From Sedimentibacter sp. MB35-C1 (lineage in GTDB: Bacteria; Bacillota; Clostridia; Tissierellales; Sedimentibacteraceae), in the NCBI RefSeq assembly GCF_030913635.1, contig NZ_CP133188.1, forward strand, positions 1,674,001 to 1,738,000: a stretch of DNA of 64,000 bases. Direction: 5' to 3'. Of this stretch, positions 9,940 to 18,552 are shown in pieces. The notes beneath the pieces were generated by a model. The model ran no database searches. It had not been told where the DNA came from and was given only the letters and a program-made list of their open reading frames with translations. The translations under genes and the position numbers were made by a program. Positions within the stretch are counted from its first letter, which is position 1; each line of letters starts with the position of its first letter.

Positions 9940-10488
9940 ATGATTAAAGAATTTGAAGGAATACTTCCGATTATTGATGAAAAGACATACGTAGCGGAAG
10001 GTGCACAACTTATTGGCAATGTAATAATGAAGGAATATAGTAGTGTATGGTATAATGCAGTTGCAAGAGGCGATATTAATACAATTACTATAGGAAGATA
10101 TACGAATATTCAGGATAATGCAATAGTGCATGTTGATGATACAGAACCAACTGTCATAGGAGATTTTGTAACAGTTGGGCATGGAGCAAATGTCCATGGC
10201 TGCACTATTGAAGATCACTGTCTCATAGGGATGGGGGCAATTATTTTAAACGGTGCCGTAATAGGAAGAGGCAGCATTATTGCTGCAGGAGCAGTAGTTA
10301 AAGAACACGAGATTATACCTCCATTTTCAATGGTTGCGGGCGTGCCGGGAAAAATTATTAAGAAACTCCCTGAAAACACGGACCGCTTGCATGCACAGGC
10401 GGTAAAATATAAAACTCTATGGTCAATAAGATACGGGGTCATGCCGGAAGCTGGCGGCGAAATATATAATGGTGAACAAATAGTATAA
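9940..10488 (+). CDS. Gamma-class carbonic anhydrase family protein
   Basis: The 182-residue protein is a left-handed beta-helix of hexapeptide repeats. The three zinc or iron ligands of gamma carbonic anhydrases are present as H64 (VHVDD), H81 and H86 (GHGANVHGC). The family hydrates CO2 or acts as a YrdA/PaaY-type homologue of less certain activity. A perfect AGAGG lies upstream of the ATG. It is a single gene closed by a strong terminator. Confidence 0.9.
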   Translation: MIKEFEGILPIIDEKTYVAEGAQLIGNVIMKEYSSVWYNAVARGDINTITIGRYTNIQDNAIVHVDDTEPTVIGDFVTVGHGANVHGCTIEDHCLIGMGAIILNGAVIGRGSIIAAGAVVKEHEIIPPFSMVAGVPGKIIKKLPENTDRLHAQAVKYKTLWSIRYGVMPEAGGEIYNGEQIV

Positions 10489-10490
10489 AA

Positions 10491-10519
10491 AAAGGCAGTT
10501 AGGAGACTGCCTTTTTTTT
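10491..10519 (+). terminator. Terminator after the carbonic anhydrase gene
   Basis: A stem GGCAGT (10494-10499) with ACTGCC (10506-10511), extended by A/T pairs, is followed by seven T. Confidence 0.85.
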
Positions 10520-10593
10520 ACGTTCTTTAACTTTAGGGGTAGTTAACTATAGGAGTTATGCTATTTTTTATAATCTCTACATGTGCCGAAAAT

Positions 10594-10902
10594 TTATGCC
10601 AGCATTTTCATTATTGACGCCTTAGGCCTTACACCTACCATAGTTTTTACAATCTTACCATCTTTCATAACAGCCAGAGTAGGTATGCTCATTACGTTGA
10701 AAGCTGTAGCAAGCTCGGGCTGTTCATCTATGTTGACTTTTCCAACCTTTACATTTGGCACTTCATTTGCTATCTCATCCACTACGGGGGAAATCATTTT
10801 ACAAGGCATGCACCAGCTCGCCCAAAAGTCCAATAGTACCGGTTTATCTGATTTTATAACTTCTTGCTCAAAATTTGATTTAGTTATTTTAACTGTGCTC
10901 AT
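10594..10902 (-). CDS. trxA: Thioredoxin with a WCMPC active site
   Basis: A standard-length thioredoxin (102 residues) for cytosolic disulfide exchange. The active site reads WASWCMPCK with C31 and C34. The residue after the first cysteine is Met, not the usual Gly, which in this fold alters redox potential. The cis-proline motif is present (SIPTLAVM). A good ribosome binding site (AAGGAGA) precedes the ATG. No thioredoxin reductase is adjacent. Confidence 0.92.
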   Translation of the reverse strand: MSTVKITKSNFEQEVIKSDKPVLLDFWASWCMPCKMISPVVDEIANEVPNVKVGKVNIDEQPELATAFNVMSIPTLAVMKDGKIVKTMVGVRPKASIMKMLA

Positions 10903-11218
10903 ATTATTAATCTCCTTAAATATTTATTATGGTTTTATTATAGCAGGTATTAACAATATAACAGTAACTTAGTCACTGTCCAAGCTGTCTGAAAAAAGTC
11001 AGTAAATAGAGCTTTCAATTATATAGATAATATATTAACTTGTGGTGGAATATGCAGGTGCTGACTGCTTTTCACGCATTACTAATTAAATGCTTTTTAA
11101 AATCTGATAGGATTATAAATTTACTGTTGAGCTGAACAGTGATTTGGTCAACACATTAAAATTAATTTTTTTAAATTTTTTGGCAATACTAGTTATATAT
11201 TCTATTGCGGAGGAATAA
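10903..11218. other. Intergenic region between divergent trxA and a small acidic gene
   Basis: About 316 bases, very AT-rich, between two divergently transcribed genes; both promoters must lie here. I saw no convincing regulatory RNA. A 26-codon frame near 11052 is too weak to call. Confidence 0.5.
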
Positions 11219-11515
11219 ATGAAGGAATTATTTTTGAAGACGGAGCATGGGCTTCAGTCTATTGATGAAAAACTTATAGAAAAGTACGATCTGGTTGAAG
11301 GAAAAATTGCGCCGTTCAGCAGGTACTGGATAGTAGATAAAAATGGCAGCATGGGAATTGATGATCCATCTGACGATACTTCAAGTCCGAGTCCGGATGA
11401 AATGCCGGCGGGAGAAGGTGCAGAAGATGATGAAATTGTGGAATTTTCTGATACCGGTGCAATTCTTTCGCAGTCGGAGATAATAGATTTTTCCCACGGA
11501 ACGGATTCGGAATAA
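11219..11515 (+). CDS. Small acidic protein of unknown function
   Basis: A 98-residue protein that I do not recognise. The first half (KTEHGLQSIDEKLIEKYDLVEGKI and onwards) looks folded. The second half is a Ser/Pro/Asp/Glu-rich low-complexity tail, giving a strongly acidic protein. It has no signal peptide, membrane segment or cysteine. Coding status is supported by GCGGAGGAA seven bases before the ATG and by an elaborate terminator just after the stop codon. Confidence 0.65.
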   Translation: MKELFLKTEHGLQSIDEKLIEKYDLVEGKIAPFSRYWIVDKNGSMGIDDPSDDTSSPSPDEMPAGEGAEDDEIVEFSDTGAILSQSEIIDFSHGTDSE

Positions 11516-11538
11516 CATAGCTTAGCATTAGAACTAGT

Positions 11539-11592
11539 AAACCCGGCATTACATTATGATGGTAAGACCATCGTATGTTTGCCGGGTTTTGA
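11539..11592 (+). terminator. Long two-tier hairpin terminator
   Basis: The outer stem AAACCCGGCA (11539-11548) pairs with TGCCGGGTTT (11580-11589). The inner arms TATGATGGT and ACCATCGTA pair with one G-T. A T-containing tract follows. It is unusually long (about 50 bases) for a simple terminator. Confidence 0.8.
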
Positions 11593-11634
11593 TTTAATAT
11601 GAGTCACTATTAATTATTTGTAATAAAATATATA

Positions 11635-11664
11635 TTGACAATTGAATGATTGAACAACTATAAT
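11635..11664 (+). promoter_or_regulatory. Promoter of the metal-resistance operon with operator-like repeats
   Basis: TTGACA (11635-11640) and TATAAT (11659-11664) are separated by 18 bases. TTGAA is repeated at 11642 and 11650 inside the spacer and at 11676 just downstream. This placement fits repression by the CadC-like regulator encoded next, although the repeats do not form a clean palindrome. Confidence 0.75.
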
Positions 11665-11707
11665 TGATTAAACGGTTGAACAATTAAACAACTAAAGGAG
11701 GAGCAAA

Positions 11708-12076
11708 TTGAACATAGAAGAGTTAAGCAGTGATTGTGATGTTATACATGCAGATGTAGTTGAAAAAGTAAGGAAGAAAATGCCTAATGAAAATGATTTG
11801 TATGACTTATCAGATTTTTTCAAGGTCTTGGGCGATTCCACCAGAGTTAAAATTATATGGGCTTTGGATCAAGATGAAATGTGTGTATGCGATATAGCTG
11901 TACTTCTAAATATGACGAAATCCGCTATATCACACCAGCTTAAAACACTGAGACAGGCAGATCTTGTAAAGTTCAGAAGAGAAGGAAAGGTTATATATTA
12001 TTCACTCAAAGATGATCACGTAAGAGAAATATTTGAAACTGGTATGGAACATATTAACGAAAAATATATGCAGTAA
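11708..12076 (+). CDS. ArsR/SmtB-family metal-responsive repressor (CadC-like)
   Basis: A 122-residue winged-helix repressor that should release its operator on binding Cd, Pb or Zn. It carries both known metal-site types of the family: the alpha3N site with C10, C59 and C61 (MCVCDIA), as in CadC, and the alpha5 site with D102, H104, H115 and E118, as in SmtB/CzrA. The recognition helix lies near TKSAISHQLKTLRQADLV. GGAGGAG precedes the TTG start. It heads an operon with an HMA protein and a P-type ATPase and probably represses it from the promoter at 11635-11664. Confidence 0.92.
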   Translation: MNIEELSSDCDVIHADVVEKVRKKMPNENDLYDLSDFFKVLGDSTRVKIIWALDQDEMCVCDIAVLLNMTKSAISHQLKTLRQADLVKFRREGKVIYYSLKDDHVREIFETGMEHINEKYMQ

Positions 12077-12096
12077 TAATTTTTTGGAGGAAGATA

Positions 12097-12318
12097 ATGA
12101 GGAAGAAGTTTATGCTTGAAGGATTGAATTGTGCAAACTGTGCAGCAAAAATTGAAAGAGATATTACAAAACTTGAAGGAGTTGAAAGCGCATCTATAAA
12201 TTTAATGACAGAAAAACTCATAGTAGAGGGCGCTGAGGATATGATGTCGCAAATAGCAATTATGGCTGAAAAAATAGTAAATAAATATGAACCTGAAGTT
12301 AGATTTAAAACAGCATAA
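12097..12318 (+). CDS. Free-standing heavy-metal-associated (HMA) domain protein
   Basis: This 73-residue ferredoxin-like metallochaperone domain has the GLNCANCAAKIE motif, whose CxxC binds a soft or borderline metal ion. In most CadA/ZntA pumps this domain is the N-terminus of the ATPase. Here it is a separate gene ending 9 bases before the ATPase start, and the ATPase lacks its own HMA domain. It probably delivers metal to the pump, either as a chaperone or as a detached domain. GGAGGAA precedes the ATG. Confidence 0.9.
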   Translation: MRKKFMLEGLNCANCAAKIERDITKLEGVESASINLMTEKLIVEGAEDMMSQIAIMAEKIVNKYEPEVRFKTA

Positions 12319-12327
12319 GGAGTAAGT

Positions 12328-14169
12328 ATGAAAAAAAGGATTTGGAGACTGATAATAGCTTTTGCTTTGTTTATAGCAGCGTTGGCTGTGCAACATGAAA
12401 TTCTAAAAATGTCATTGTTTGTTTTGAGTTTTATTTTAGCCGGTGGTGATGTTGTCGAGAGAGCTGTAAGAAATATTATCAGAGGAGATGTATTTGATGA
12501 AAACTTCCTGATGTCAATAGCTTCAATTGGAGCATTTCTTATAGGAGAGGCCCCCGAAGGAGTGGCAGTTATGCTGTTCTACCAAGTGGGAGAAGCGTTT
12601 CAGAGTTATGCTGTGGGACAATCTAGAAAATCCATTGCAAGTTTAATGGATATCCGCCCCGATTATGCAAATGTGAAGATAAATGATGAACTGATAAAGA
12701 AAAACCCGGATGATGTTAAAGTTGGAGATGTAATTGTTGTGAAAGCAGGAGAAAAGGTTCCGCTTGACGGTATAGTGACAGAGGGTAGTTCTATGTTAGA
12801 TACTTCAGCATTGACAGGTGAGTCTGTTCCTAGAGAGGTTACAGTCGGCAGCAATCTTTTAAGTGGATGCATTAATATTAACGGAGTTATTACAGCTAAG
12901 GTCACGAAGGAATTTGAGGAATCAACAGTGAGTAAGATACTTGACCTTGTTGAAAATGCCGGGAGTAAAAAGTCAAAATCTGAAAGGTTTATCACCAAGT
13001 TTGCCAGATATTATACACCTTCAGTTGTTATAATAGCCGCGCTCCTTGCTGTTGTGCCGCCTTTGATAATTAAAGGGGCTTTGTTCAGTACATGGATATA
13101 TAGGGCATTATCATTTTTGGTTGTATCCTGCCCGTGTGCATTGGTTATTTCGGTACCGCTTAGCTTTTTCGGCGGAATTGGCGGGGCATCTAAAAAGGGA
13201 ATTTTAATAAAGGGTAGCAACTACCTGGAGGCATTGGCAAAAACTGAAATAGTAGTATTTGATAAAACAGGTACATTGACCAAGGGAGTGTTTGAGGTAC
13301 AGGAAGTTTATGCTGAGAATATCTCTGAGCGGGAACTGCTGAAGTTCGCAGCGTATGCTGAGGACTATTCAAACCACCCGATTTCTTCATCCATAAAACG
13401 TGCCTTTGGAGATGAAATCGATAGCGATAAAATATCCGATGTTGTGGAGGTTTTAGGACAAGGTGTATTTGCAAATGTCGAGGGAAGAAACATTCTCGCC
13501 GGAAACGGAAGGCTGATGAAAGAAAATGGCATTTCTTATTACGAAGGAGAGTTAATTGGCACTGTAGTTCATGTAGCTGTTGACGGGAACTATGCAGGAT
13601 ATATACTCATCGCAGATGAGGAAAAAGATGATTCGGCAAAGGCTGTCAACATGCTGAGGAAAGAGGGCATTAATAACATAGTTATGCTTACTGGTGACAG
13701 CAAGGCTGCAGGTGATAGTGTTGCCGGTCGGATAGGTGTGGGTAAAGTTTATTCAGAGCTTCTTCCTGGAGATAAGGTAGATAAGGTGGAAGAGCTTATA
13801 AACCAAAAATCACCGAGAGGAAAGCTGGCTTTTGTGGGAGATGGAATAAATGATGCTCCTGTTCTTGCAAGGGCAGATATAGGAATAGCTATGGGAGGTC
13901 TGGGATCAGATGCAGCTATTGAAGCTGCAGATATAGTAATAATGACCGATGAACCATCAAAGATAGTATCTGCAATTAAAATTTCACGCAAAACTTTGGC
14001 AATAGCCTATCAGAATATTATCTTTGCCATAGGTGTGAAAGTATTGATACTTTTATTAAGTGCTGTAGGTTTTGCAACAATGTGGGCTGCTGTATTCGCA
14101 GATGTTGGAGTCGCTTTTATTGCGATACTGAATTCCTTTAGAGCACTGAATGTCAGAAACATTTATTAA
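12328..14169 (+). CDS. cadA: Heavy-metal-exporting P1B-type ATPase (Cd/Zn/Pb class)
   Basis: A 613-residue P1B-ATPase that exports metal ions using ATP. Visible motifs are the actuator TGES (163-166), the transmembrane metal site CPC (268-270) in the SCPCAL context typical of Zn/Cd/Pb pumps, the phosphorylation site DKTGTLT (312-318), the NHPIS histidine-proline motif of the nucleotide domain and the hinge GDGINDAP. The C-terminal membrane pair follows. Usual CadA proteins are about 700 residues or more; the shortfall is the N-terminal HMA domain, encoded by the gene directly upstream. It is third in the operon behind the CadC-like repressor. Zn/Cd/Pb specificity is inferred from the CPC context and the repressor. 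Confidence 0.93.
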   Translation: MKKRIWRLIIAFALFIAALAVQHEILKMSLFVLSFILAGGDVVERAVRNIIRGDVFDENFLMSIASIGAFLIGEAPEGVAVMLFYQVGEAFQSYAVGQSRKSIASLMDIRPDYANVKINDELIKKNPDDVKVGDVIVVKAGEKVPLDGIVTEGSSMLDTSALTGESVPREVTVGSNLLSGCININGVITAKVTKEFEESTVSKILDLVENAGSKKSKSERFITKFARYYTPSVVIIAALLAVVPPLIIKGALFSTWIYRALSFLVVSCPCALVISVPLSFFGGIGGASKKGILIKGSNYLEALAKTEIVVFDKTGTLTKGVFEVQEVYAENISERELLKFAAYAEDYSNHPISSSIKRAFGDEIDSDKISDVVEVLGQGVFANVEGRNILAGNGRLMKENGISYYEGELIGTVVHVAVDGNYAGYILIADEEKDDSAKAVNMLRKEGINNIVMLTGDSKAAGDSVAGRIGVGKVYSELLPGDKVDKVEELINQKSPRGKLAFVGDGINDAPVLARADIGIAMGGLGSDAAIEAADIVIMTDEPSKIVSAIKISRKTLAIAYQNIIFAIGVKVLILLLSAVGFATMWAAVFADVGVAFIAILNSFRALNVRNIY

Positions 14170-14170
14170 T

Positions 14171-14209
14171 AAAAAACATGCATGTATATGAATCATGCAT
14201 GTTTTTTAT
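14171..14209 (+). terminator. Terminator of the metal-resistance operon
   Basis: AAAAAACATGCATG (14171-14184) pairs perfectly with CATGCATGTTTTTT (14194-14207). Confidence 0.88.
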
Positions 14210-14359
14210 TATGTTGCTTAGAAAACGTTATGAAGCAAACTGATATTATGGTATAATAAATAAAACGAATTATTGTATCAGTGTAAATTAAGCCTATTCG
14301 CAGCTTGCACTTAGATATAATGACACTATTAATGATAAACCAATTATTAGGAGGGTACC

Positions 14360-15265
14360 ATGGAGTTGAAAAATTTTAAGGAACTGGTTGAAAAGGTTCG
14401 AAACAGCAATTCAATAAAGAAAGTTGCAGTGGCAGCAGCCCATGACAAGCATACATTGGAGGCTGTATTTAGAGCTGTGAGCGATAAATTGGTTGAACCT
14501 GTACTTGTAGGTAAGAAAGATGAAATAATAAAGATACTTAAGGATATTTCTGTTGAATTCGATGAGAAAATAATAATCAATACTGAGAGTGATGCAGAAG
14601 CTGCAGAAAAAGCGGTTGAATTAATTAATGAAAATAAAGCGGATTTCATTATGAAGGGCAAATTACAAACTGCAGATTTACTGAAGGCGGTTGTTAATAA
14701 AGAGAAAGGGATAAGAACAGGTAACGCTATGACCCATGTGGCTATAATAGAAGTACCTTCATATCACAAGCTGATAGCAATAACTGACGGCGGAATGATG
14801 ATGTATCCTAATGCTGAGGAAAAGAAACAGATTATAGAAAATGCAGTTGATGTATTTTTGGCTATGGGATATGAGTGCCCTAAGGTAGCAATATTAACAG
14901 CCATTGAAAGTGTAAACCCTAAAATGCCTGAGACAGTTGATGCGGATATACTTAAAAAAATGAACCTTAACGGAGAAATTAAGAATTGCATAATTGAAGG
15001 GCCTATATCTGTGGATTTAACCTTCAACAAAGAATCTGCCAGAATAAAAGGATATGAAAGTCCGGTAACGGGAGAAGCTGATATTATTGTATCGCCAGAT
15101 ATTACTTCGGGAAATATTATGAGTAAGGTATTGCTTGAGTTTGCAGGCGGAAAAATGGCAGGTATGATCGTGGGGGCTAAGGTGCCTGTTGTACTGACAT
15201 CAAGAGGATCTTCTTCCGAGGAAAAGTACTTGTCCTTAGTGCTGTCTGCATCATCAGTCAGATAA
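14360..15265 (+). CDS. ptb: Phosphate butyryltransferase (phosphotransacylase family)
   Basis: The 301-residue protein belongs to the phosphate acetyl/butyryltransferase family, which converts acyl-CoA plus phosphate to acyl phosphate and CoA. Length and sequence (VAVAAAHDKHTLEAV, ADFIMKGKLQTADLLKAVV, TDGGMMMYP, the C-terminal KVPVVLTSRGSS) fit Ptb of butyrate-producing clostridia better than Pta. The usual butyrate kinase partner is absent: the next gene is unrelated and a terminator follows. It may serve branched-chain acyl-CoA or 3-hydroxyacyl-CoA fermentation. GGAGG precedes the ATG. Confidence 0.88.
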   Translation: MELKNFKELVEKVRNSNSIKKVAVAAAHDKHTLEAVFRAVSDKLVEPVLVGKKDEIIKILKDISVEFDEKIIINTESDAEAAEKAVELINENKADFIMKGKLQTADLLKAVVNKEKGIRTGNAMTHVAIIEVPSYHKLIAITDGGMMMYPNAEEKKQIIENAVDVFLAMGYECPKVAILTAIESVNPKMPETVDADILKKMNLNGEIKNCIIEGPISVDLTFNKESARIKGYESPVTGEADIIVSPDITSGNIMSKVLLEFAGGKMAGMIVGAKVPVVLTSRGSSSEEKYLSLVLSASSVR

Positions 15266-15298
15266 CTAAACTTCAATATGAATAAAATTTTACTGATT

Positions 15299-15327
15299 AC
15301 TGCCGTCAACATGACGGCAGTTTTTAA
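15299..15327 (+). terminator. Terminator after ptb
   Basis: ACTGCCGTC (15299-15307) pairs with GACGGCAGT (15313-15321), followed by T residues. Confidence 0.9.
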
Positions 15328-15441
15328 TATACTATTAAAACAAGATTGTTTAGCAATTTTTTACTAATATTTAGTCATATAAAGCAAGACTGCTCTAATA
15401 TAAATATTAATAAGCAATAGATTGCTATTGGAGGGATTCAT

Positions 15442-16350
15442 TTGGGAGATGACTGTCAAAAAATCAGAGAGGCAGTTACAAATTTGAAAAAACTGTACAG
15501 TTTCAGAGGGCCGCTTCATTTTACAGATTTTTCAAACTTAAGTTCAATTATAAGCATTGGGTATTTGTGCGGAAGGGATTTGTGCCATGCAAATCACATA
15601 GAATTTTACGATGCTGCACATGAAGAAAAAATCAAAGATGTGCCGGGAAAAGTAAGGGGATGTGCAAGATTTTATTATACGGAGAAAGCTAACTATGAGG
15701 TTATGCAAAAATTAGATATTCCCGTGTATCTTTTGTTTGATGAAGAAATTATATGCCATGACCTGGCAATTTATACAGATGGAAATGCCGACTACAAAAA
15801 TACTTCTTATGGAACAGATTATAATTTTTTTAATTATGATATTGACTGGGAAACCGTTTTTGATAAAAGATGCGTAGATAAATTCTTAAAAGGAAAAGTT
15901 AATGAATTGTTTAGCATCAGAAAGCAGGCTGAGCTTCTTATTGATGAGCCTGTATCGTTGAGAAGGCTGAAAAATGTTATATTTAGAAGTCCGACAGAAT
16001 ACAGAAGGGCATGCAATCTTTTCGGAAAGAATAATATGTATCGCGTTGAACCTGATATGTTTTTTCATGACAGCAATTATGTAAAAGACTACAATATTGT
16101 GTATAACAGCCAAAGCGACAGAAATGTGTTCATATTTCATTTCTGTACGTGTAATCCGGTGAAGAATGATGACAGGCATGAATACAGACTGTATGATATA
16201 AACGACAGGCCGCTTCGTGCAGTAAAAGTGAATTATCTGGGAACAGATAAAACGGATTTTCATGTAGAGGTAGACTGCTTGCCATGTCTTCCGGTAAAAT
16301 TCAAGTTCTGGTTTTACGGGGTGTTGTGCATAGAGGAAATAATAGGATAA
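15442..16350 (+). CDS. DarT-like (DUF4433) ADP-ribosyltransferase domain protein with extra C-terminal domain
   Basis: The first ~185 of 302 residues resemble the DarT/DUF4433 fold. I see LHFTDFSNLSSIISIG (H26-F-T, the NAD-binding His motif), ARFYYTEKANYEVM in place of the family's FYF-PR-P-M loop, YTDGNA (111-116), and RKQAELLI, where E164 matches the catalytic glutamate position of the RxAEFLV motif. DarT enzymes ADP-ribosylate thymidine in DNA and normally pair with the antitoxin DarG. No macrodomain gene is adjacent. Residues ~200-302 form an additional Cys/His-containing domain (FHFCTCNPV, VDCLPCLPVKFKF) that I do not recognise. The TTG start has GGAGGG upstream. The assignment rests on motifs and needs a profile search; DNA as target is inference. 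Confidence 0.62.
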   Translation: MGDDCQKIREAVTNLKKLYSFRGPLHFTDFSNLSSIISIGYLCGRDLCHANHIEFYDAAHEEKIKDVPGKVRGCARFYYTEKANYEVMQKLDIPVYLLFDEEIICHDLAIYTDGNADYKNTSYGTDYNFFNYDIDWETVFDKRCVDKFLKGKVNELFSIRKQAELLIDEPVSLRRLKNVIFRSPTEYRRACNLFGKNNMYRVEPDMFFHDSNYVKDYNIVYNSQSDRNVFIFHFCTCNPVKNDDRHEYRLYDINDRPLRAVKVNYLGTDKTDFHVEVDCLPCLPVKFKFWFYGVLCIEEIIG

Positions 16351-16417
16351 GTAAGAGACAGTTCCCAAATAATCACATTGAAAATGAAAATTCAGGAACT
16401 ATAAACACGTCAATCAG

Positions 16418-16888
16418 CTATAACTCGATATCAGGAATTAAAATTTCTACTTTCTTGTAAGGATTAGGTTCAATGGACGGTACAGGAGTCATGTTTACGT
16501 TAAATTCAGTAGTTATCCCCGGAAATACCTGAATATTGTGGATTGCCGTGGGGTAATAAAAATCAAAACTGACACTCAAGTGATAGGTAGTATAATAATA
16601 TACCGGATCCATTGTGCTTATTCCTGGATTGTACGATACTGGAAGTGAAATAACCGGAGCATATCCCATTGAATCAGTAGTTGTGATTTCAACCGGTACC
16701 AGTTCTTCAAGCGAGGCATATACAGTTACACGTGCGCCGCTTAATGGGTATTTGCCAAGTTCTGTTACAGCTCTTATCTTTATATATCCGTTTTCTCCGT
16801 CATTAATATTTATATTGTTTGCAGACGCATCGCTCACGACGATACCATCGGTACTTTCCGGTGCTTGTGGGTTATTTTTCGTAGTCAT
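16418..16888 (-). CDS. SleC-prodomain-like beta-sandwich protein (stand-alone)
   Basis: A 156-residue protein with a ~110-residue beta-rich domain beginning GYIKIRAVTELGKYPLSGARV and ending IQVFPGITTEFNVNMTPV. The same pattern (GYI.I.V, P...A.V.VY, G..P.I.LP, Y.L.., FP.ITT.F.I.M.PV) recurs in the proteins at 49369-49875 and 58054-58773. It resembles the N-terminal domain of clostridial spore cortex-lytic enzyme SleC. There is no signal peptide or membrane segment. The N-terminus is a flexible Asn/Ser-rich stretch. I infer a spore or cell-envelope structural role. Start ATG at 16888 with GGAGA upstream in the transcript. Confidence 0.65.
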   Translation of the reverse strand: MTTKNNPQAPESTDGIVVSDASANNININDGENGYIKIRAVTELGKYPLSGARVTVYASLEELVPVEITTTDSMGYAPVISLPVSYNPGISTMDPVYYYTTYHLSVSFDFYYPTAIHNIQVFPGITTEFNVNMTPVPSIEPNPYKKVEILIPDIEL

Positions 16889-17037
16889 ATCTACTCTCCA
16901 TTCTATATATATTATTTAATATATGCAAATATAAAAAATCTGAGACAGTCATTAATTATACTTTTTATTTAGTGCAAATTATGGTATAAATGAATGTAGC
17001 TGCATGCAAAGAAAGACATATTAATTAAGGACAACAT

Positions 17038-17778
17038 ATGATAGATATAAAATACGATTCGGAAATTATAAAAAATAAAAGAGAAACTATTAAGAAGCAA
17101 TTGTTTGAGCGCTCAATAAATATAAAAACAGATAATTTTTCAAAAATAGAAGATAATGATTTGTATATATTGTTTGAATTATATGATGAAATATTTTTGT
17201 GTTCATGGTTCAAAGATAATTTTAAGGGAAAGATTATACTTAAACTGTCAAAACAGCTGTCACGTGCCGCAGGAAATACAAAGACAAGTAAGTGTATAGC
17301 AGAGATGAAGCCGGAGGATATTAAGTTTGAGATAAAAATATCCTTAAACCATTTGGCTAATTTCAATAAAGTTGACAGGATCAAGTATGTAGGAGGTATA
17401 GAAGCTGCAAGTGTGCTTGATGGGTTGATGCTTGTTTTTGAACATGAAATTTGCCATGTTATTGAATTCTTAATTTATCACAAATCAAGTTGCAGTAAAA
17501 AAACCTTTAAAAATTTAATATTTAATATATTTGGTCATGTTGAATCCACACATAAATTAATAGGCGTTAAAGAGGCTAATATGAGTATTTTTGGTATGAG
17601 ACCGGGAGATAATGTAAAATTCATGGCAGAAGGCAGGACCTATAATGGCTTTATTCAAAAAATAAACACAAGGGCGACTGTTATGTGTTTTGATGAACGT
17701 GGAAGATATATTGATGAATTTGGAAGACGTCTGACAAAATTTTATGTACCTCTGGAGAGTTTGATGAAAGACGATTAA
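17038..17778 (+). CDS. SprT-like zinc metalloprotein
   Basis: The 246-residue product has an FEHEICHVIEF motif, giving the zinc-binding HExxH (H136, E137, H140), with a second histidine cluster downstream (FNIFGHVESTH) as in SprT-like proteins. The C-terminal ~60 residues (GDNVKFMAEGRTYNGFIQKI onwards) look like a small KOW/SH3-type beta-barrel. SprT-family members act on DNA-protein crosslinks or have unknown roles. Here the gene lies 15-30 bases before prsW, so both may form a two-gene operon of proteases. There is no signal peptide. Catalytic activity is inferred from HExxH only. Confidence 0.68.
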   Translation: MIDIKYDSEIIKNKRETIKKQLFERSINIKTDNFSKIEDNDLYILFELYDEIFLCSWFKDNFKGKIILKLSKQLSRAAGNTKTSKCIAEMKPEDIKFEIKISLNHLANFNKVDRIKYVGGIEAASVLDGLMLVFEHEICHVIEFLIYHKSSCSKKTFKNLIFNIFGHVESTHKLIGVKEANMSIFGMRPGDNVKFMAEGRTYNGFIQKINTRATVMCFDERGRYIDEFGRRLTKFYVPLESLMKDD

Positions 17779-17808
17779 ATTAAATACGATAAAATGAAAG
17801 GAAATTAC

Positions 17809-18531
17809 ATGAGATTAAATTTATTAATAACGGCTATAACACCAGGGCTTGCCCTGGGCCTTATAATTTACTGGTTTGACAGGCATGACAGGGAACCTTT
17901 GAGGGTGCTGATGAAAGTGTTTTTTATGGGAGTTGTTTCGGTTGTTCCAACTGTACTCATAGAAAATCTGCTTTCCTCATTCAATTTTTTCCCCGGTATT
18001 TTAGGTGCTGCATATACTGCTTTTATAATTGCTGGATTAACCGAAGAATTTATGAAAAGGAAAGTTGTACTTAAGTATGTTTATTATAACCCCGTATTTG
18101 ATGAGAAGTTGGACGGAATAGTTTATTGTGTAATGTCTGCTCTTGGGTTTGCAACAATAGAAAACATAATGTATGTTGTATTTAGGTTTTCAGATATTGA
18201 GTCCATAGGGTTATATAGAGCTGTTTTATCTGTGCCGGCTCATATGCTTTTCGCCATAACTATGGGGTACTACCTGTCTCTTGCCAAGTTTTCTGCAACA
18301 CCGGAGAACAGCAGATATTATTTTAAGAAATCTCTTACGGTTCCTGTTGTGCTTCATGGAATTTTTGATTTTATTTTGATGTCAGGGATAGATCTTTTGA
18401 TGTTGCTATTTATTCCGTTCGTAATATATATGTGGGTAACAAATCTCCGAAAGCTGAATGTGTATTACAATGATTCGAAAAACAAGGAGTCTGGAACATC
18501 AAACAGTTTTCATCACGACGAATTTCAATGA
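17809..18531 (+). CDS. prsW: PrsW-family intramembrane metalloprotease
   Basis: A polytopic membrane protein of 240 residues with the PrsW landmarks: IIAGLTEEFMKRKVV (E79-E80), GFATIENIMYV (E118-N119), VPAHMLFA (H145) and VPVVLHGIFDF. In Bacillus, PrsW performs site-1 cleavage of the anti-sigma factor RsiW. No anti-sigma gene is nearby. ATG at 17809 is chosen because AAAGGAAA lies four bases before it; the in-frame ATG at 17794 lacks a site. The gene follows a SprT-like metalloprotein and ends at a nested hairpin. Confidence 0.85.
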   Translation: MRLNLLITAITPGLALGLIIYWFDRHDREPLRVLMKVFFMGVVSVVPTVLIENLLSSFNFFPGILGAAYTAFIIAGLTEEFMKRKVVLKYVYYNPVFDEKLDGIVYCVMSALGFATIENIMYVVFRFSDIESIGLYRAVLSVPAHMLFAITMGYYLSLAKFSATPENSRYYFKKSLTVPVVLHGIFDFILMSGIDLLMLLFIPFVIYMWVTNLRKLNVYYNDSKNKESGTSNSFHHDEFQ

Positions 18532-18552
18532 ATTAATAAAGAAGGTAACCCT

